Source: Nilaparvata lugens
Lineage: Eukaryota; Arthropoda; Insecta; Hemiptera; Delphacidae
NCBI RefSeq assembly: GCF_014356525.2
Contig: NC_052507.1
Span: 42,575,295-42,639,294 of the forward strand
Direction: 5' to 3'
DNA length: 64,000 nt
Shown: positions 47,196-58,768 of the stretch, piece by piece
How the letters are laid out: the number at the start of each line of letters is the position of its first letter
How positions within the stretch are numbered: the first letter of the stretch is position 1
Program-made: the position numbers and the translations under genes
Notes under the pieces: model-generated
Seen by the model: only the letters and a program-made list of their open reading frames with translations
Database searches by the model: none
Told to the model about the DNA's origin: nothing

Positions 47196-47450
47196 AGATT
47201 CAGATTCAGATTCAGATTCCTTTATTCATGTCAGAGTCCAGCAGATAATCCAATGTGGTGGGCAGTTTGCAGTGGTAGATGCTGATGGGAGCGAGCAGGT
47301 GGGGGAGCGAGAGAGAGCCAGGGCGGCGGCAAGAGAGAGCGCGTGCGAGAAGTCACAGGAACCAGGTCTGAAAACAGGAAGAAAACTCCAGCAGAAACAC
47401 AGCAGAAAAAGTACAGAAAGTATATGAAAATCATAAGGAGGATGGACAAT
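47196..47450 (-). repeat. LINE 3'-end fragment with (GAATCT)n tail
   Basis: On the minus strand the sequence ends GAATAAAGGAATCTGAATCT with several more hexamers at 47196-47219. The upstream portion (47220-47450) is GC/GA-rich and without a recognisable protein. It reads as a very short, 5'-truncated LINE copy. Confidence 0.45.
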
Positions 47451-47714
47451 AAAAAGAGAGTGTACAGAGAGATGGAAAATAAGAACGAGAAATATGAATC
47501 AGTAGATTGATTTCAAATATTGCAGTTGACGGTTGTTAGAGAGAAGAATGTGAAGAGAGGACTAAGCTGTGTGAGAATACACATAGATTATGTAAGATTA
47601 TTGTCTAAAAAGGTGGATGAAGAGAGATATATTAGAAGAAAGTACTAAATATCCGGTGCATAAAATGAGGTAGATAATAATAAAATGAAATTGGAGGGAT
47701 GAGAAAAACCGAAG

Positions 47715-47744
47715 GATTGATTGATTGATTGATTGATTGATTGA
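47715..47744. repeat. Tetranucleotide tail (GATT)n / (CAAT)n
   Basis: About seven ATTG units at the LINE B 3' end. Confidence 0.9.
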
Positions 47745-48093
47745 CTGCCTTTATTAAAAAACCTAGGAGGGCGAAGTTAGGGCGCAGCCGGCCCTCTCTT
47801 ACACTTAACCCTCCAATACAATTCTAAGTAAAACTAAAACACTGTACAATAAAAAGATTATAAAATAAAAAAAACTAATTTTACAAAATAATAAAAAACT
47901 TCCAAATAGCGAATGAAAGAAAGAAAACAAAATTAAAATTTCTTTCTAATTTGAATCAGTGGAAAGAATACAATAAGAAGAAAGAAGAAAGTGGAAAGTG
48001 AAAACGGAAGAAACGTCAGTTCAAAATCCATAGATCATTTCGATAGAAGTAGAAAAGAGGAAAGAGAGGAATAAATTAAAGAAGGAAGAAAGG

Positions 48094-48101
48094 ACACACA
48101 T

Positions 48102-48134
<33 letters not shown>

Positions 48135-48146
48135 CACAACACACAC
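48094..48146. repeat. CA microsatellite
   Basis: Imperfect (CA)n inside the LINE B 3' UTR, just downstream of its ORF2 end. Confidence 0.93.
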
Positions 48147-48154
48147 GTTAAGGT

Positions 48155-51044
48155 TCAGTGAACATTCCAGCCGAGTCCACCAGCTCTGATCCACCGCAAG
48201 ACAGCCGCGCTGAACCGACGATGTCCCTCAACAAGCCTTAGCTCAGCAGGCAGAGAATTCCACAAACTACAGGCTGTCACAAGGAACGACTTGTTGTACA
48301 TAACAGTCCTATGTGTTGGGACAGCCAGCAGATGGGATCCATGCCGCGTTCCTCCACGACCAAAATCACCCAAGTAACGGTACTCTACTGCCAGATACTT
48401 AGGGGTTCTAGTTTTCAATATCTTAAAGAGGAAGCACAAAGCATGATGTGATCTACTCTCACGCAGCTTCATGAGTTCAAGTCTGTTAAAATATTCAGTT
48501 ACATGGTCGTCACGTCTCAGGTTAAAGATAAAGCGAACACAGTAATTATGTGCACGCTGCATCCTCTGCAGAAGTTGAACTGTCATGTCAAGAGTCACAA
48601 TGTCACAGTAGTTGAAGATCGGGAAGATCAGAGTCTTGACCAACATAACCTTCGTTGAAAAGGGAATGAAGTCAAAGATCCTCTTCAATGTCATGATCCC
48701 CCCAATTACCCTGTTACAAGTCTGAGTCACGTGGCTGGTCCAGTCAAGAGTCCTTGTCATTGTAAGTCCTAGATTTTTCACGTCAGAACTGTATTGCAAT
48801 TGTATGTCATTCAATTTTACAAATGGTCCGTTAGTAATGTCAAGTGTGTTTAAAAGTCTTGAATAACCTATCACTATTGATTTTGATTTAGTCTCGTTAA
48901 TTTTTAGTCCATTATTCTCAGTCCATCGTACCAAACGAGTCAAGTCAGCATTAACTTCATCAACTGCGACGTCGAAGTCATTTTTCTTGCAGTGCCCGGT
49001 ATATTTGCAAGTCGTCGGCATACAGGTGATGTCTGGTCGTAAGTAGAGTGCTTGTCACGTCACTTATGTAGATGCTGAACAACAGAGGACCCAATACCGA
49101 ACCCTGAGGAACTCCTCTGTTCACTTCACGCCACCGTGAAGAGGCATCCCCAACTCTCACACACTGACACCGACCTTGGAGATAGGACCTCACCCATGCC
49201 ACAGTGGAGTTGGAAAAACCTAAGTTTCTGAGTTTATAAAGTAAAGTAGGATGGAAAATGCTATCGAATGCCTTACTAAAATCTATTAGGACTAGAACTG
49301 TTAACTCTCTACCATCCATAGCCCTACGAATGTCGTCAGTGACTCTCAGGAGTGCAGAGGTGGTGCTATGACCACTACGGAACCCCGATTGAAAGTCACC
49401 AATCAATCCAGAACCTTGGATAAATAAGCTTAATTGGGAGTGAACGATAATTTCCAGAACCTTGGACAAAACGGACAATAAGCTTATAGGCCTGTAATCA
49501 GATGGAGAGAGAGGGTTAGGGATCTTGTTCAAGGGAATCACTATGGATAGCTTCCAGTCATTGGGAAAAACGGATGTTAAAAGTGAGGTATTGATCAAAT
49601 GGGTGAGAAATGGGAGAATAAAAGGAAGGATAATTTTGATGAACTTGATTGGGATACCATCTGCACCAACAGCGTTACTCTTCACTCGATGAACAGCCAA
49701 GAAGACCTCTTGCTCCGTGACATTGGAGAAGTAGAAGTCCTCATTGGGATGAAAATCAGGCAGAGAGTCAAAGTGAGCACGAGCTTGGTCCAAACTTACA
49801 GGGATGTCAGTGAAGAAGTCATTGAGATCATCCAGCGAGTGAGCAACAGTCGGTACCTGCCTCTCCTTGCCAGCCCCAATCTCCCTCAGAGCATGCCAAA
49901 GAGATGAAGTTGATGATCGCTTTGAGGAGATCAAGTTACGATAGAATGTAGATTTCGCATTTCTAATTGTTTGCTTGCAAGAGTTTCTCAAACGCTTATA
50001 ATGGTTGAAATCATTGGGGCTTTTTGACGCTCTTGCAATTTTGCACCAATAATCTCGATCCCTCATTAGCTGGCGTATCTCATCTGTGAGCCATGGAGCA
50101 GGATCTCTGGTTACTCTGCGATTTTTTAAAGGAACGTGTTTTTCAAAAAGAGAAACTATATTGTGGTTAAGAATGTCCAACATAACATTAACATTGTTAG
50201 TTTGGAATATCTGTAACCAGTCAAGGTTAATTGCATCATTGAACAAATTGTGATAGTTGATATTTTTATAATCTCTGTAAGTGATTATTTTTGGTTTAGG
50301 TTTAGGCCTCTTAATATTATAAACTAGGAATATCATATCATGTGCAGAAAGGCCTGGAAAGGGGATCTGCCCATGGCACACAGCTGCTCTAACATCGGCA
50401 ACTGCAATAAGATCAAGCAATGTGTCCGAAGTGGATGTATGGTGCGTAGCTTGGAGAGGCAGCAAGGTCATACCATTCGCAAAAAACATAGTGGTCAGTT
50501 GTATTTTGTCATGAGTATCAGGTCCAAATAAGTCAGTATTGAAGTCACCCATGATAGCCACATGTTCATAGGGCACCATCAGCTCAAGTAGTGCTTCCTC
50601 AAATTCTGACATATACCCAATATGAGGCGGCCTGTAGCAAACTGCTATTAACATTTTAACTCCGTTACACTTAACCTCAATAAACATGTATTCAGGTCTA
50701 GCTGCACGGGAGGTATCAGAGGAAAACTTATGAACAGGCAGCAGAGAACGCTTGACAAATGCAGCAACCCCTCCCCCATTCTTGTGTAACCGGTCATTCC
50801 GAATGAGCACATAATCCTGGAGTGCAACAAGTCGATTAGGGATTGTCGGTTTCAACCAGGTCTCGGATAGAATGACGTCACAATCTTTGCCCTCGAAAGT
50901 GTGCCTAAATTCATCTATATGACAGAGAAGGGATTGCGCATTAACATGAGCGATCTTAAGTCGATCCGGGAAAGGAGAGAATGCCCGCTTGAGGGAATCG
51001 CCGACACTCAGCGCGGCCGCATCGTCATCCTGCTGCATAGACAA
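48155..51044 (-). pseudogene. LINE copy B ORF2 (endonuclease and reverse transcriptase)
   Basis: The ATG at 51044 opens 688 codons. Endonuclease motifs: IAHVNAQSLLCHIDEF, ILSETWLKPT, AVCYRPPH, IMGDFNTDLF, SDTLLDLIAV and LSAHDMIFLV (His). Reverse transcriptase motifs: NAVGADGIPIKFIK, YRPISLLSVLSKVLEIIVHS, FQSGFRSGHSTTSALL, LIDFSKAFDSIFHPTLLYKL, GVPQGSVLGPLLFSIYISDV and the catalytic LYADDLQIY. Directly after the catalytic box the frame shifts (about 48980-49020). The remaining 288-codon frame runs to 48155, with LKINETKSKSIVIGYSRLLN, DVKNLGLTMTRTLDWTSHV and a C-terminal SFLVTACSLWNSLPAELR. Total length is about 960 residues, normal for this group. One small indel would account for the loss of activity. 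Confidence 0.9.
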
Positions 51045-51060
51045 GGTGGCTGTGACGAAG

Positions 51061-52222
51061 CTGCAAGGCAGAACAGAGGGGTGAATCGGCGAAACAATGA
51101 GAAGCTAAAAAAGATACACTTATCACATTCATACTGAAACACACACACAAAGAAGGAAATAATAGAAGAAATATAGGAATCATAAGAGATAGAAGAAGAA
51201 ATAATCAAGTGAAGAAGTCAAGCGCTATGAAACGATAAGATAACGCTATATTAAATGGCCTAGGCGGTTCGGCTCCATTGATAATTATAACATACTAATA
51301 CAGTTAATGCATATAATATAACTACTACAAGAATAACGAATATTGATAGAAGAAAAAAGAAGCAGAAGGCTGATAACTCAATCAAGATACTGTAATTAGG
51401 TAGAGAATTAGAGGAAAAAATATATATATATAGAAGGCAATGAACTGCATGCTGATAAATATAGGTATGAGCGATAACTTATTTACATTGTGAGACAGAA
51501 AAATGAGAAGATTAATTAAAAAAAAATATATATTTAAGTAAAAATAATAATAAAAGGAGTAAATAGTCGATAATAATGGGAAAGAAAATAATGTTATCTT
51601 GTAACTTTATGTTGACTAAGTGATAAACCCTACCGAATTAGGAAGAATTGGAACAGAGAACGGAGGCAACATATAAGTGAGGCGTAGTCACGATAACGGG
51701 ATGAGAAAGACAACCAGATCACAATCACAAGAACACGTGAGATTCTACTCTTCATTCACACACAGAAATACAGATAATGCAAAAGTAGCGTCAAGACAAT
51801 AATTATATACTATGGATTTGACTGAATGGAAGGTTTTGCTGATAAGAAATGCTATACCGACTCAGATTTCATCCAACCAGCTGACTGACAATGAAGAGAA
51901 ATTAGAAGAACTATAAAATAAAAATAATTAATGACTAATTGAATGAAATTAAGTGGATGAATGAATCTTATCAGTTAAATTGAATTATAGAAGTGATCTG
52001 AATTAACCGTAATAATCAGCTGAAATAAGCAATAATTTACTGAATATTATTAACTGCAATAATAATATTGAACTGTCAATTGGGTGAAATGATTAAATGT
52101 ACTGTATAATAAATGGAAAAAAAAATATGTAGCCTATATAAAAAATTGTTCTTTTAGGTAATTCTCAATTCAGAGTTTTAGTCCAAGCTGAAATGCAAAC
52201 AGAATAGATACAATATTGTTGC
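51061..52222. other. Unassigned AT-rich spacer between LINE B ORF2 and an ORF1 fragment
   Basis: A-rich and TA-rich with TATATATATATAG near 51420. No gene. It may be LINE B 5' sequence or a later insertion, because ORF1-ORF2 spacers in such LINEs are usually short. Confidence 0.4.
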
Positions 52223-52441
52223 TCACGACTCGCTGGAATGGATTCTGTCACCCTCGCGCCACATCACTCTGCCGTCGACCGTCCACGCATTCCGGATACC
52301 CACTCTGGCGGCAACCTCGCAGAAGTGAGCATGTCTTCGTCTAGTAAGGTCCTCTCTTATGGTGACATCAGAACCCTTGAGCTGCCTCCTCGCCGATAAC
52401 ACCGAGCGCCGGGTCTGGTAGCTCACGAATTTAACGATAAC
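52223..52441 (-). pseudogene. LINE ORF1 C-terminal fragment
   Basis: The fragment encodes KFVSYQTRRSVLSARRQLKG, then VTIREDLTRRRHAHF and GIRNAWTVDGRVMW. This is the C-terminal (CTD) end of an L1-type ORF1 protein (Transposase_22-like), matching the motifs at 53545-54272. It stops abruptly at about 52441, so the RRM and coiled coil are missing. It lies upstream of LINE B on the same strand and is the most likely remnant of its ORF1. Confidence 0.75.
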
Positions 52442-53245
52442 AGCTCAGAAGGAGAGAGAGAGGCAGTGAGTAAGAGAGAGCGAAGGGATTGATACAGATA
52501 GCATAGAGTACAGTGTTAATGATCTGGTATAGAAATGAAGTAAGCATGTCTATATTATTAAAAATATACAGTATAACTAGTTTTGAGCATGAATTGAGCT
52601 AATTTGGAGAGAGGTCAGAATGAGAAGAGGTAGGAAGAGAAGAAATAATAGAAGTTACAGACAGGTGATACTGTATATAAGAAAACAGAATAACGAATAT
52701 ATAAATAGAATAGCGAATAGAAGGTTGGAATGTGACTATGGTGAAAATCACAATAGAAGTGCCAATCATAAGTTTACCGTCATTATTACGATGACTGTTA
52801 TTTCTGTTATTGTTGTCAATTCCACGAAAAGTCAACTTGAATCCTGCTGCAAGTTTACTATACACACTAGTAATATACATGTGAAGACTGGATTCAGGCT
52901 TTGTTGATAAACAGAAATGGATTTAATAGATTATGGATTGACAATGAACTGAGATGAGGAAGAAGCGTTATAAACTCAGCAATTCGAAATAGGTTATAAA
53001 TGTATTATTAAAGTGAACTTAGGTTTCGGAGCAATTTTCATAATTTTATCAGCAGTGGAAAAGGTTCTATTTTTGTACTATGCTATCGTTAGATAAAAAG
53101 TGACACATTGGATTAGCTGGAAACATCATTCGGTTATGTCTAATGGATTACTAGTTTCCTGATTGAGTATTGGATGATTCAATCAGTAAAAACGTTTCAG
53201 TATACTAGTTGAATAATTGCTATAACTAAATTGATATAGCTTTAT
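52442..53245. other. Unassigned DNA
   Basis: A short GAGA-rich stretch at 52450-52490, then AT-rich sequence with opposing open frames at 52599-52907 of no recognisable type. Confidence 0.4.
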
Positions 53246-53400
53246 TCCAGTTATATTTTTTCCATGAAAACAGTATTATATATGTTCAAAAAAGCAAAAC
53301 TTAATTTTAAGATTCGTAAACATAGAATCCAGTTATATTTTTTCCATGAAAACAGTATTATATATGTTCAAATAGCAAAAATTAATTTGGTAAAAATGGT
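53246..53400. repeat. Two-copy tandem duplication, period 82 bp
   Basis: CCAGTTATATTTTTTCCATG and AAACAGTATTATATATGTTC occur at 53247 and again at 53329, almost identical, with the intervening sequence partly diverged. Confidence 0.85.
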
Positions 53401-53544
53401 ATCTATAGGACAATTGTCCAACAAAAAATAAAAGACTGAAAAAATGAAAAGAGAGAAGAGTGATGATTACATGAAGAGATAAAAATGAAATAATGAGAGC
53501 TCACCTTTAGTAAGAAGATATGACGTGCCAACACCGTGAAGTGT

Positions 53545-54272
53545 TTACTGGAGGTCGGCAAGACGCTCGGCGGTGTAGATGCGTCGTCCAGGTCCCTCTC
53601 CGACGGCGTACTTGATGCGGCCATCGACTGTCCACGTGTTTCTTATCCCGTATTTGTTTGCTGCTGCGTTCAAGAGTGCCAGTCGGTGTTTCGTCAAGTG
53701 ACTCCCTCACGGTGATGCCAGTGTTCTTGAGCATCCGCTTGGCTGCGAACACCCTCTGCCTCGTCCGATAGCCGTAACCTCACAATGATGGGACGATGAC
53801 GCTCCTTGCCGGCTGCTCTGCCCGTGTCCTGACCTGGCTGCTGGATTGGTCCCACTCGATGCGAACGATGAATGTCGTCGATCTTCAACTCCACGTTCAG
53901 CTTCTCCTTGCAGACTCGCTGAACAATCTGGTCGGTGGACTCCCCCTTGGTCTCCGGAGTTGCAAAGAATCGCAGGCAGGTATGGCGACCATATTGTTCA
54001 AGATCGTCGATTTTTAATTCTGTCTCCTTCTGAATTGCTGCCATCCTCTGCCGAAGTTCATTGTTATCACCCTGCAATCGATCCAATTCGGATTGGAAGA
54101 AGGAGAAAGCGTCTGCGACAGCTTGGTTTACTTCCTAGTTTATCCTCTGTAGAATTTCGTTGGCCAGTTGCGTTGTGTCTTGACAGGGAGGGGTCGTTGA
54201 CTCATGTACCGTTGCACGCCTACCTGCCTTATGTGTGGGAGTTTCCTGCTTCTTACCGTTGCTCCTCACCAT
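53545..54272 (-). pseudogene. LINE ORF1 (L1-type RRM/CTD nucleic-acid chaperone), broken
   Basis: The ATG at 54272 and the stop at 53545-53547 bound about 240 codons. A stop near 54138 (after QRIN) and at least two frameshifts, near 53760 and near 53690, break it. Order of features: Ser/Thr-rich N-terminus; a coiled-coil-like segment (LDRLQGDNNELRQRMAAIQK); the RRM-like block with DDLEQYGRHTCLRFFATPET, KEKLNVELKIDDIHRSHRVG and RPIIVRL; then VFAAKRMLKNTGITVRE. The CTD follows in a shifted frame, with NAAANKYGIRNTWTVDGR. This is the Transposase_22-type ORF1p found in some CR1/L2- and L1-type LINEs. No ORF2 follows directly on the same strand; the next element leftwards is the ORF1 fragment at 52223. 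Confidence 0.82.
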
Positions 54273-55137
54273 GTTGCAATAGATAAACCAAACTGTCGTC
54301 AAACTAATTGGAGGTTATGTAATACTATTTATTGTAATTACTGTGTAATTACAATGAAAATCAGACTTTTAAAAATATTTTATTAAACTATGTGAAAGAC
54401 TTAATGCACTAATGTAAAGTTCGAATCGATTTTAACAAGATAACCCTACTAAATAACGCTTTTCAACGGTGCCAAACTGCACACGTGTTCACTCACTGAC
54501 CATCAGAGATGTGTTTGAAGTGATTGAAGAGTACCGGTAACTGCAGGCAAGCATGGATATTGAAATACAAAATAGTTGATTAATCGATGAATTAAATAGG
54601 AATTAGATATTATTCTGGGGAGTTTTCATTGATTTAACATTAGAGTCTCTAAAGCTGACCCAGGAACACAACAGAAATTGGTAATTTTTGTTATGTGTGA
54701 CTAACTATTGTATCTCACAATACTGTATTGCACAATTGTATCTCAACTATTTTTGAATAAATCAATCAATTTTTCCTTAATTGAAGAGGAAAAATAGGTG
54801 TCGGTAGTATAAATTTTATCCTAAAATACTAATTTAAACATTAAAAAAACAATTATGTTCAGGTCAATTTATGTCAGGTTCAAGTCATTTACATTTATAG
54901 CAATTAAGATGATTGAATAGAATAATTGAACATTGAGATAGGATTCAAGATTTGAGATAAAGAGATTTTCAAAAATGTAGAGATAAGAACTCTTGGAGTA
55001 TAGGATGAACTTTAAAGTTAAGAACTAGGAGTCGAAGAAGTGGTGAACAATGTACAAACCTTTACTTTTGATCACCTTTTTTTATGACAATGATAAAATT
55101 TTAATTGAATGAACTGTTGAATCGAGTGAAATAATTA
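54273..55137. other. Unassigned DNA containing a partial R1 repeat
   Basis: AT-rich, no gene. The interval 54719-54865 matches part of the R1 repeat (see separate entry). Confidence 0.4.
54719..54865. repeat. Dispersed repeat family R1, partial copy 2
   Basis: GTATCTCAACTATTTTTGAA, TCAATTTTT, GAGGAAAAATAGGTGT and ACTAATTTAAACATTAAAA parallel 27995-28105 in the same orientation. Confidence 0.65.
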
Positions 55138-56647
55138 TTAACCTGAACAAGTCCGACCAGAGCTTACTGAGCCTGGACCAAGACCAAATCTCTCCTAAAC
55201 TAAGCCTTCTCCAATCTGAGATTTTTCTAACCTAATCTTATCCCAACCTTAGCTTTTCCAAAGTTGATTTTTCCCTAACCTAAAGCTTTTCCTAACCTAA
55301 GCTTTCCCCAACCAAAGCTTTCCCTAACCTAAGCTTTACCTAACCTTAGCATCTCCTAACCTTAGCTACTCCTAACCTAAGCTTTCCCCAACATTAACGT
55401 TTTCAAACCAAAGCTTTTCCCAACCTAAGCATTTTCCAACCTAAGCTTTTCCTAACCTTAGCTCCTCTTAACCTTAGTTTTTCCTAACGCAAAGCTTTTC
55501 CCAACCTAAGCTTTCACTAACCAAAAATTTCCCTAACCAAAGCATTTCCTAACCTTAGCTTTTCCCAACTTAAGTTTCCCCTAACCTAAGCTTTACTCAA
55601 CCTTAGCATATCCCAACCTGAGATTTTCCTAACCTAAGCTTTTCCTAACCTAAGCATCTCCTAACCTTAGCTTCTCCTAACCTGAGCTTCTCTTGACTTA
55701 GACTTCTTTAAACAACGCTTTTCCTAATCTAAGCTTTGTTTCATAACCTAAGCTTTTCGCAACCTAAGCTTTTCCTATTCTAAGTTTTTCCTAACCTAAA
55801 CTTCCGTAACATAAGCTTGACCTAACCTAAGCTTTATTTAACCTTAGCTTCTCCTAACCTAAGCTTTTCCAAACCTCAACTTCTCCTAAACAGCAGCTCT
55901 TTTTCCAACCAATCTTTTCCTAACCAGAGCTTTCTCTAACCAAAGCTTTTTTCCTAACCTAGGCTTTTCCTAACTTAAGATTTCCCTAACCTAAGCTTTT
56001 CCCTAACCTAAGCCTTCCCTAACCTAAGCTTCACCCAATCTTAGTTTTTTCCTAACCTTAGCTTCTCCTAACCTAAGCTTTTTCCTAACCTGAGCTTTTC
56101 CCAACCTGAGCTTTTCCTAACCTTAGCTTTTCCCAACCTAAGATTTTCCCAACTCAAAGCGTTTTCTAACCCAAGCTTTCACAGACCAAAGCTTTCCCTG
56201 ACCAAAGCTTTTCCTATCCTAAGCTTTTCCTAACCTGAGCTTTTCCTAACCTAAACTTCCCCTAAACACCTCTTTACCCCCAACCTAAGCTTTTTTCTAA
56301 CCTAAGCTTTTCTCAACCTAAGCTTTTCCTATTCTAAGCTTCCCCTAACCTAAAATTTCCCTAACCCAAGCTTTACCCAACCTTAGCTTCTCCTAATCTA
56401 AGCTTTTCCTAATCTAAACTCTTCTCAAACAACGCTTTTCCCAACCTAAGCTTTTTCCCAACATAAGCTTTTCCTAACCAGAGCTTTTACTAACCTAAGC
56501 TTTCCCCAACCTAAGATTTTTTCAACCTAAGCTTTTCCCAACCAAAGCTTCACCAATCTCAGTTTCTCCTAACCTTGGCTTCTCCTAACCTGAGCTTTTT
56601 CTAACCTAAACTTTTCCTAAACAACGCTGTTCCCAACTCAAGCTTTT
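55138..56647. repeat. CCTAA-based minisatellite, left block
   Basis: About 90 degenerate units of CCTAACCTAAGCTTTT (15-17 bp). Most units keep the CCTAACCTAAGC core, which contains two copies of CCTAA, the complement of the insect telomere unit TTAGG. The spacer TTTTC/TTCTC varies. It is interrupted by the LINE at 56648 and continues at 58135. Confidence 0.92.
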
Positions 56648-58134
56648 AAAACAACCCGGTCTCTATATAGCTTTCACAAAAGCATTCGATTTAATTAATC
56701 ATGAAATTCTATTTTTAAAGCTTGAGGCGGCCGGAGTCAGGGGAGTGGCGCTGCGGTGGTTCCGCAGTTTTCTGAGTAACAGGGAACAGCAGGTGAGGGT
56801 TGGCGCTGAGGGCTGCCTCAGTAGCCCCCTTCCCGTCACCGTCGGCGTCCCCCAGGGCTCCGTTTCCTCAGCTATTTTATTCATTATCTTTATTAATGAT
56901 CTCTTAAATATAAAGTTCAATGGAATAATTCAAGCCTTTGCAGATGACATTGCTTTCTTGTACTCCCATAAAAGCAAAGAAGTTATAAAAAATAATATAG
57001 TAGCTGATTTGAGTATCCTGAGAGAATGGTGCAGTAAAAATAAAATGATAGTTAACGTATCTAAGACAAAATACATAAATTTCGACTATAGAGCTGTAGA
57101 CTTTTCCGCCCCAATCCTATATCATTCTCAAGGGTGTACTCGAGAAGACTGCAGCTGCGAAGAAATTGAAAGAGTTGACTCTTTTAAATATTTAGGACTA
57201 ACATTTGATGAAAAAATGTCTTGGAAAAAACACATTCAGATTTTACATGGTGACATTAGAAGATCAATAAGGAAATTCTATTATCTCAGAAATTTATGTG
57301 ATCAAACTCTGATGAAATCATTATATTATGCTTTGATTCATTCTCGGCTCCAGTACGGTTTGATATGTTGGGGTGGAACATTCAAAACTTTCATAAATAG
57401 ATTGCGAATTTCACAAAATCATATTATTAGATTAATATTACATAAAAGAAAAAGAGAAAGCTCTTTCCCCTTATATTGCAATTTGAAAATCATGCCTATT
57501 CAAAATCTTTATATTTTTAAGGTTCTAAAAATGTTTTATTTAATAAGTGGAAATTGTGGAATTGAAAACCTGTATTACAATATGAGAAGTAATGATAGGA
57601 TTCTGTACCGTACCCCTAAAGTTAAAAAATGTATTTTTTAGAAATTCTTGTTTGTTTATAGGGCCCTATTTATTTAATAAATTACCACTTAATATTAAAA
57701 TATGTGCTTCTTACACTAAATATTGTAAAAAACTCATACATTGGCTATTTGAATTGAATGATGCATCGACCTTGAGAACTGTATTGAGATAACTTATCCG
57801 TTTATATGCCTATTCTGTTCTATTATCTTATGTTTATATATTACCGTACCTACTTTGTTTACTTTGTTGATATTAACTGATTATAATATTGCAAATCCTA
57901 ATAATGATCATATTATCCATGGTGTATTAGACAAGATGTTTACACGCTGCAGGTAGTACTGACGACTATTCAAGTTTATTATGCTAGACTAGACTCAAAC
58001 TATTGTTGTTTTATAAATTTAATATTATGTATTACACACTGATCACAATAACTGGATAACGTGATCAGTTAATTTCCAAGATTCTGTTTGTGTTTTTACT
58101 ATGTCTCTCAAGAAGGAAATAAATTCATTTTCCT
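56648..58134 (+). mobile_element. 5'-truncated LINE inside the minisatellite (copy C)
   Basis: The element begins within the reverse transcriptase (GLYIAFTKAFDLINHEIL-like) directly after minisatellite units and ends with a non-coding 3' tail (57793-58134) directly before minisatellite units resume. No poly(A) or clear target duplication was found. Confidence 0.8.
56650..57792 (+). pseudogene. LINE copy C reverse transcriptase fragment
   Basis: Coding starts mid-domain with FTKAFDLINHEILFLKL, but a frame break near 56715-56745 leads to the main 298-codon frame. Blocks seen: VALRWFRSFLSNREQQVRVG, VGVPQGSVSSAILFIIFIND, the catalytic QAFADDIAFLY near 56945, KNKMIVNVSKTKYINF and FKYLGLTFDEKMSWKKHI, and SRLQYGLICWGGTF near 57360. 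A second frame break near 57640, at a T-run, separates the C-terminal part (IGPYLFNKLPLNIK) ending at 57792. The GC-rich start (56720-56870) contrasts with the AT-rich remainder. The C-terminal layout resembles the nested LINE at 13812-15492. Confidence 0.82.
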
Positions 58135-58720
58135 GACCTCAGCTTCTCCTAACCTGAGCTTTTCCTAACCTAAGCTTCACCCAATCTTAGTTTTTTCCTA
58201 ACCTCAGCTTCTCCTAACCTGAGCTTTTTCCCAACCTTATCTTCTCCTAACATAAGCTTTTCCTAACCTAAGCTTTTCCTAACCTAAGCTTTCCCTAACC
58301 AAAGCTTCTCCTAACCTAAGCTTTCACAAACGAAAGCTTCTCCTAACCAAAGATTTTCCTAACCCAAGTTTTCCCTAACCTAAGCTTTTCGTAACCCAAC
58401 TGTTTTCTAACCTAAGATTCTCCTAACCTAAGATTTTCCCAACCTAAGCATTTCTAAGCTGAGACTTCCTAATAACCAAATCCTTTCTATACAATTTTTT
58501 CCCAACGTAACCTCCCCTAACCAAAGCTCTCCAGAATCAATCTTTTTCAACTTAAGCTTTTTTAACCCAAACCTTTGTAACCTAAGTTTTTCATTATCCC
58601 CAACCTAACAAAGCCTAACTCAAACTAACAAATGCAGTCCAGCCCAACCATTGAACTAATACTCTAACCAAGCATAGCCCAACCTACTGTAACAAAGCCT
58701 CACCAGACTAAGCAACCCTC
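58135..58720. repeat. CCTAA-based minisatellite, right block
   Basis: The same CCTAACCTAAGCTTTT-type units continue to about 58600, then dissolve into degenerate AACC/CCAAC sequence by 58720. Confidence 0.88.
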
Positions 58721-58768
58721 AGGCTTGCTCAGTCTTCATCACTTTAGGTTTGATAGTCACATAGGGTT

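Larger units (their letters stand above)
47715..51060 (-). mobile_element. CR1/L2-like LINE (copy B), nearly intact ORF2
   Basis: Minus-strand LINE whose 3' end carries a (CAAT)n tail at 47715-47744. The 3' UTR includes a CA microsatellite. ORF2 is broken by only one clear frameshift near 49000. The 5' limit is uncertain; ORF1-like fragments further right may belong to it. Confidence 0.85.

Noticed and set aside
55138..56647. CRISPR array
   Set aside because: Units are contiguous and degenerate with no unique spacers; this is a eukaryotic minisatellite.
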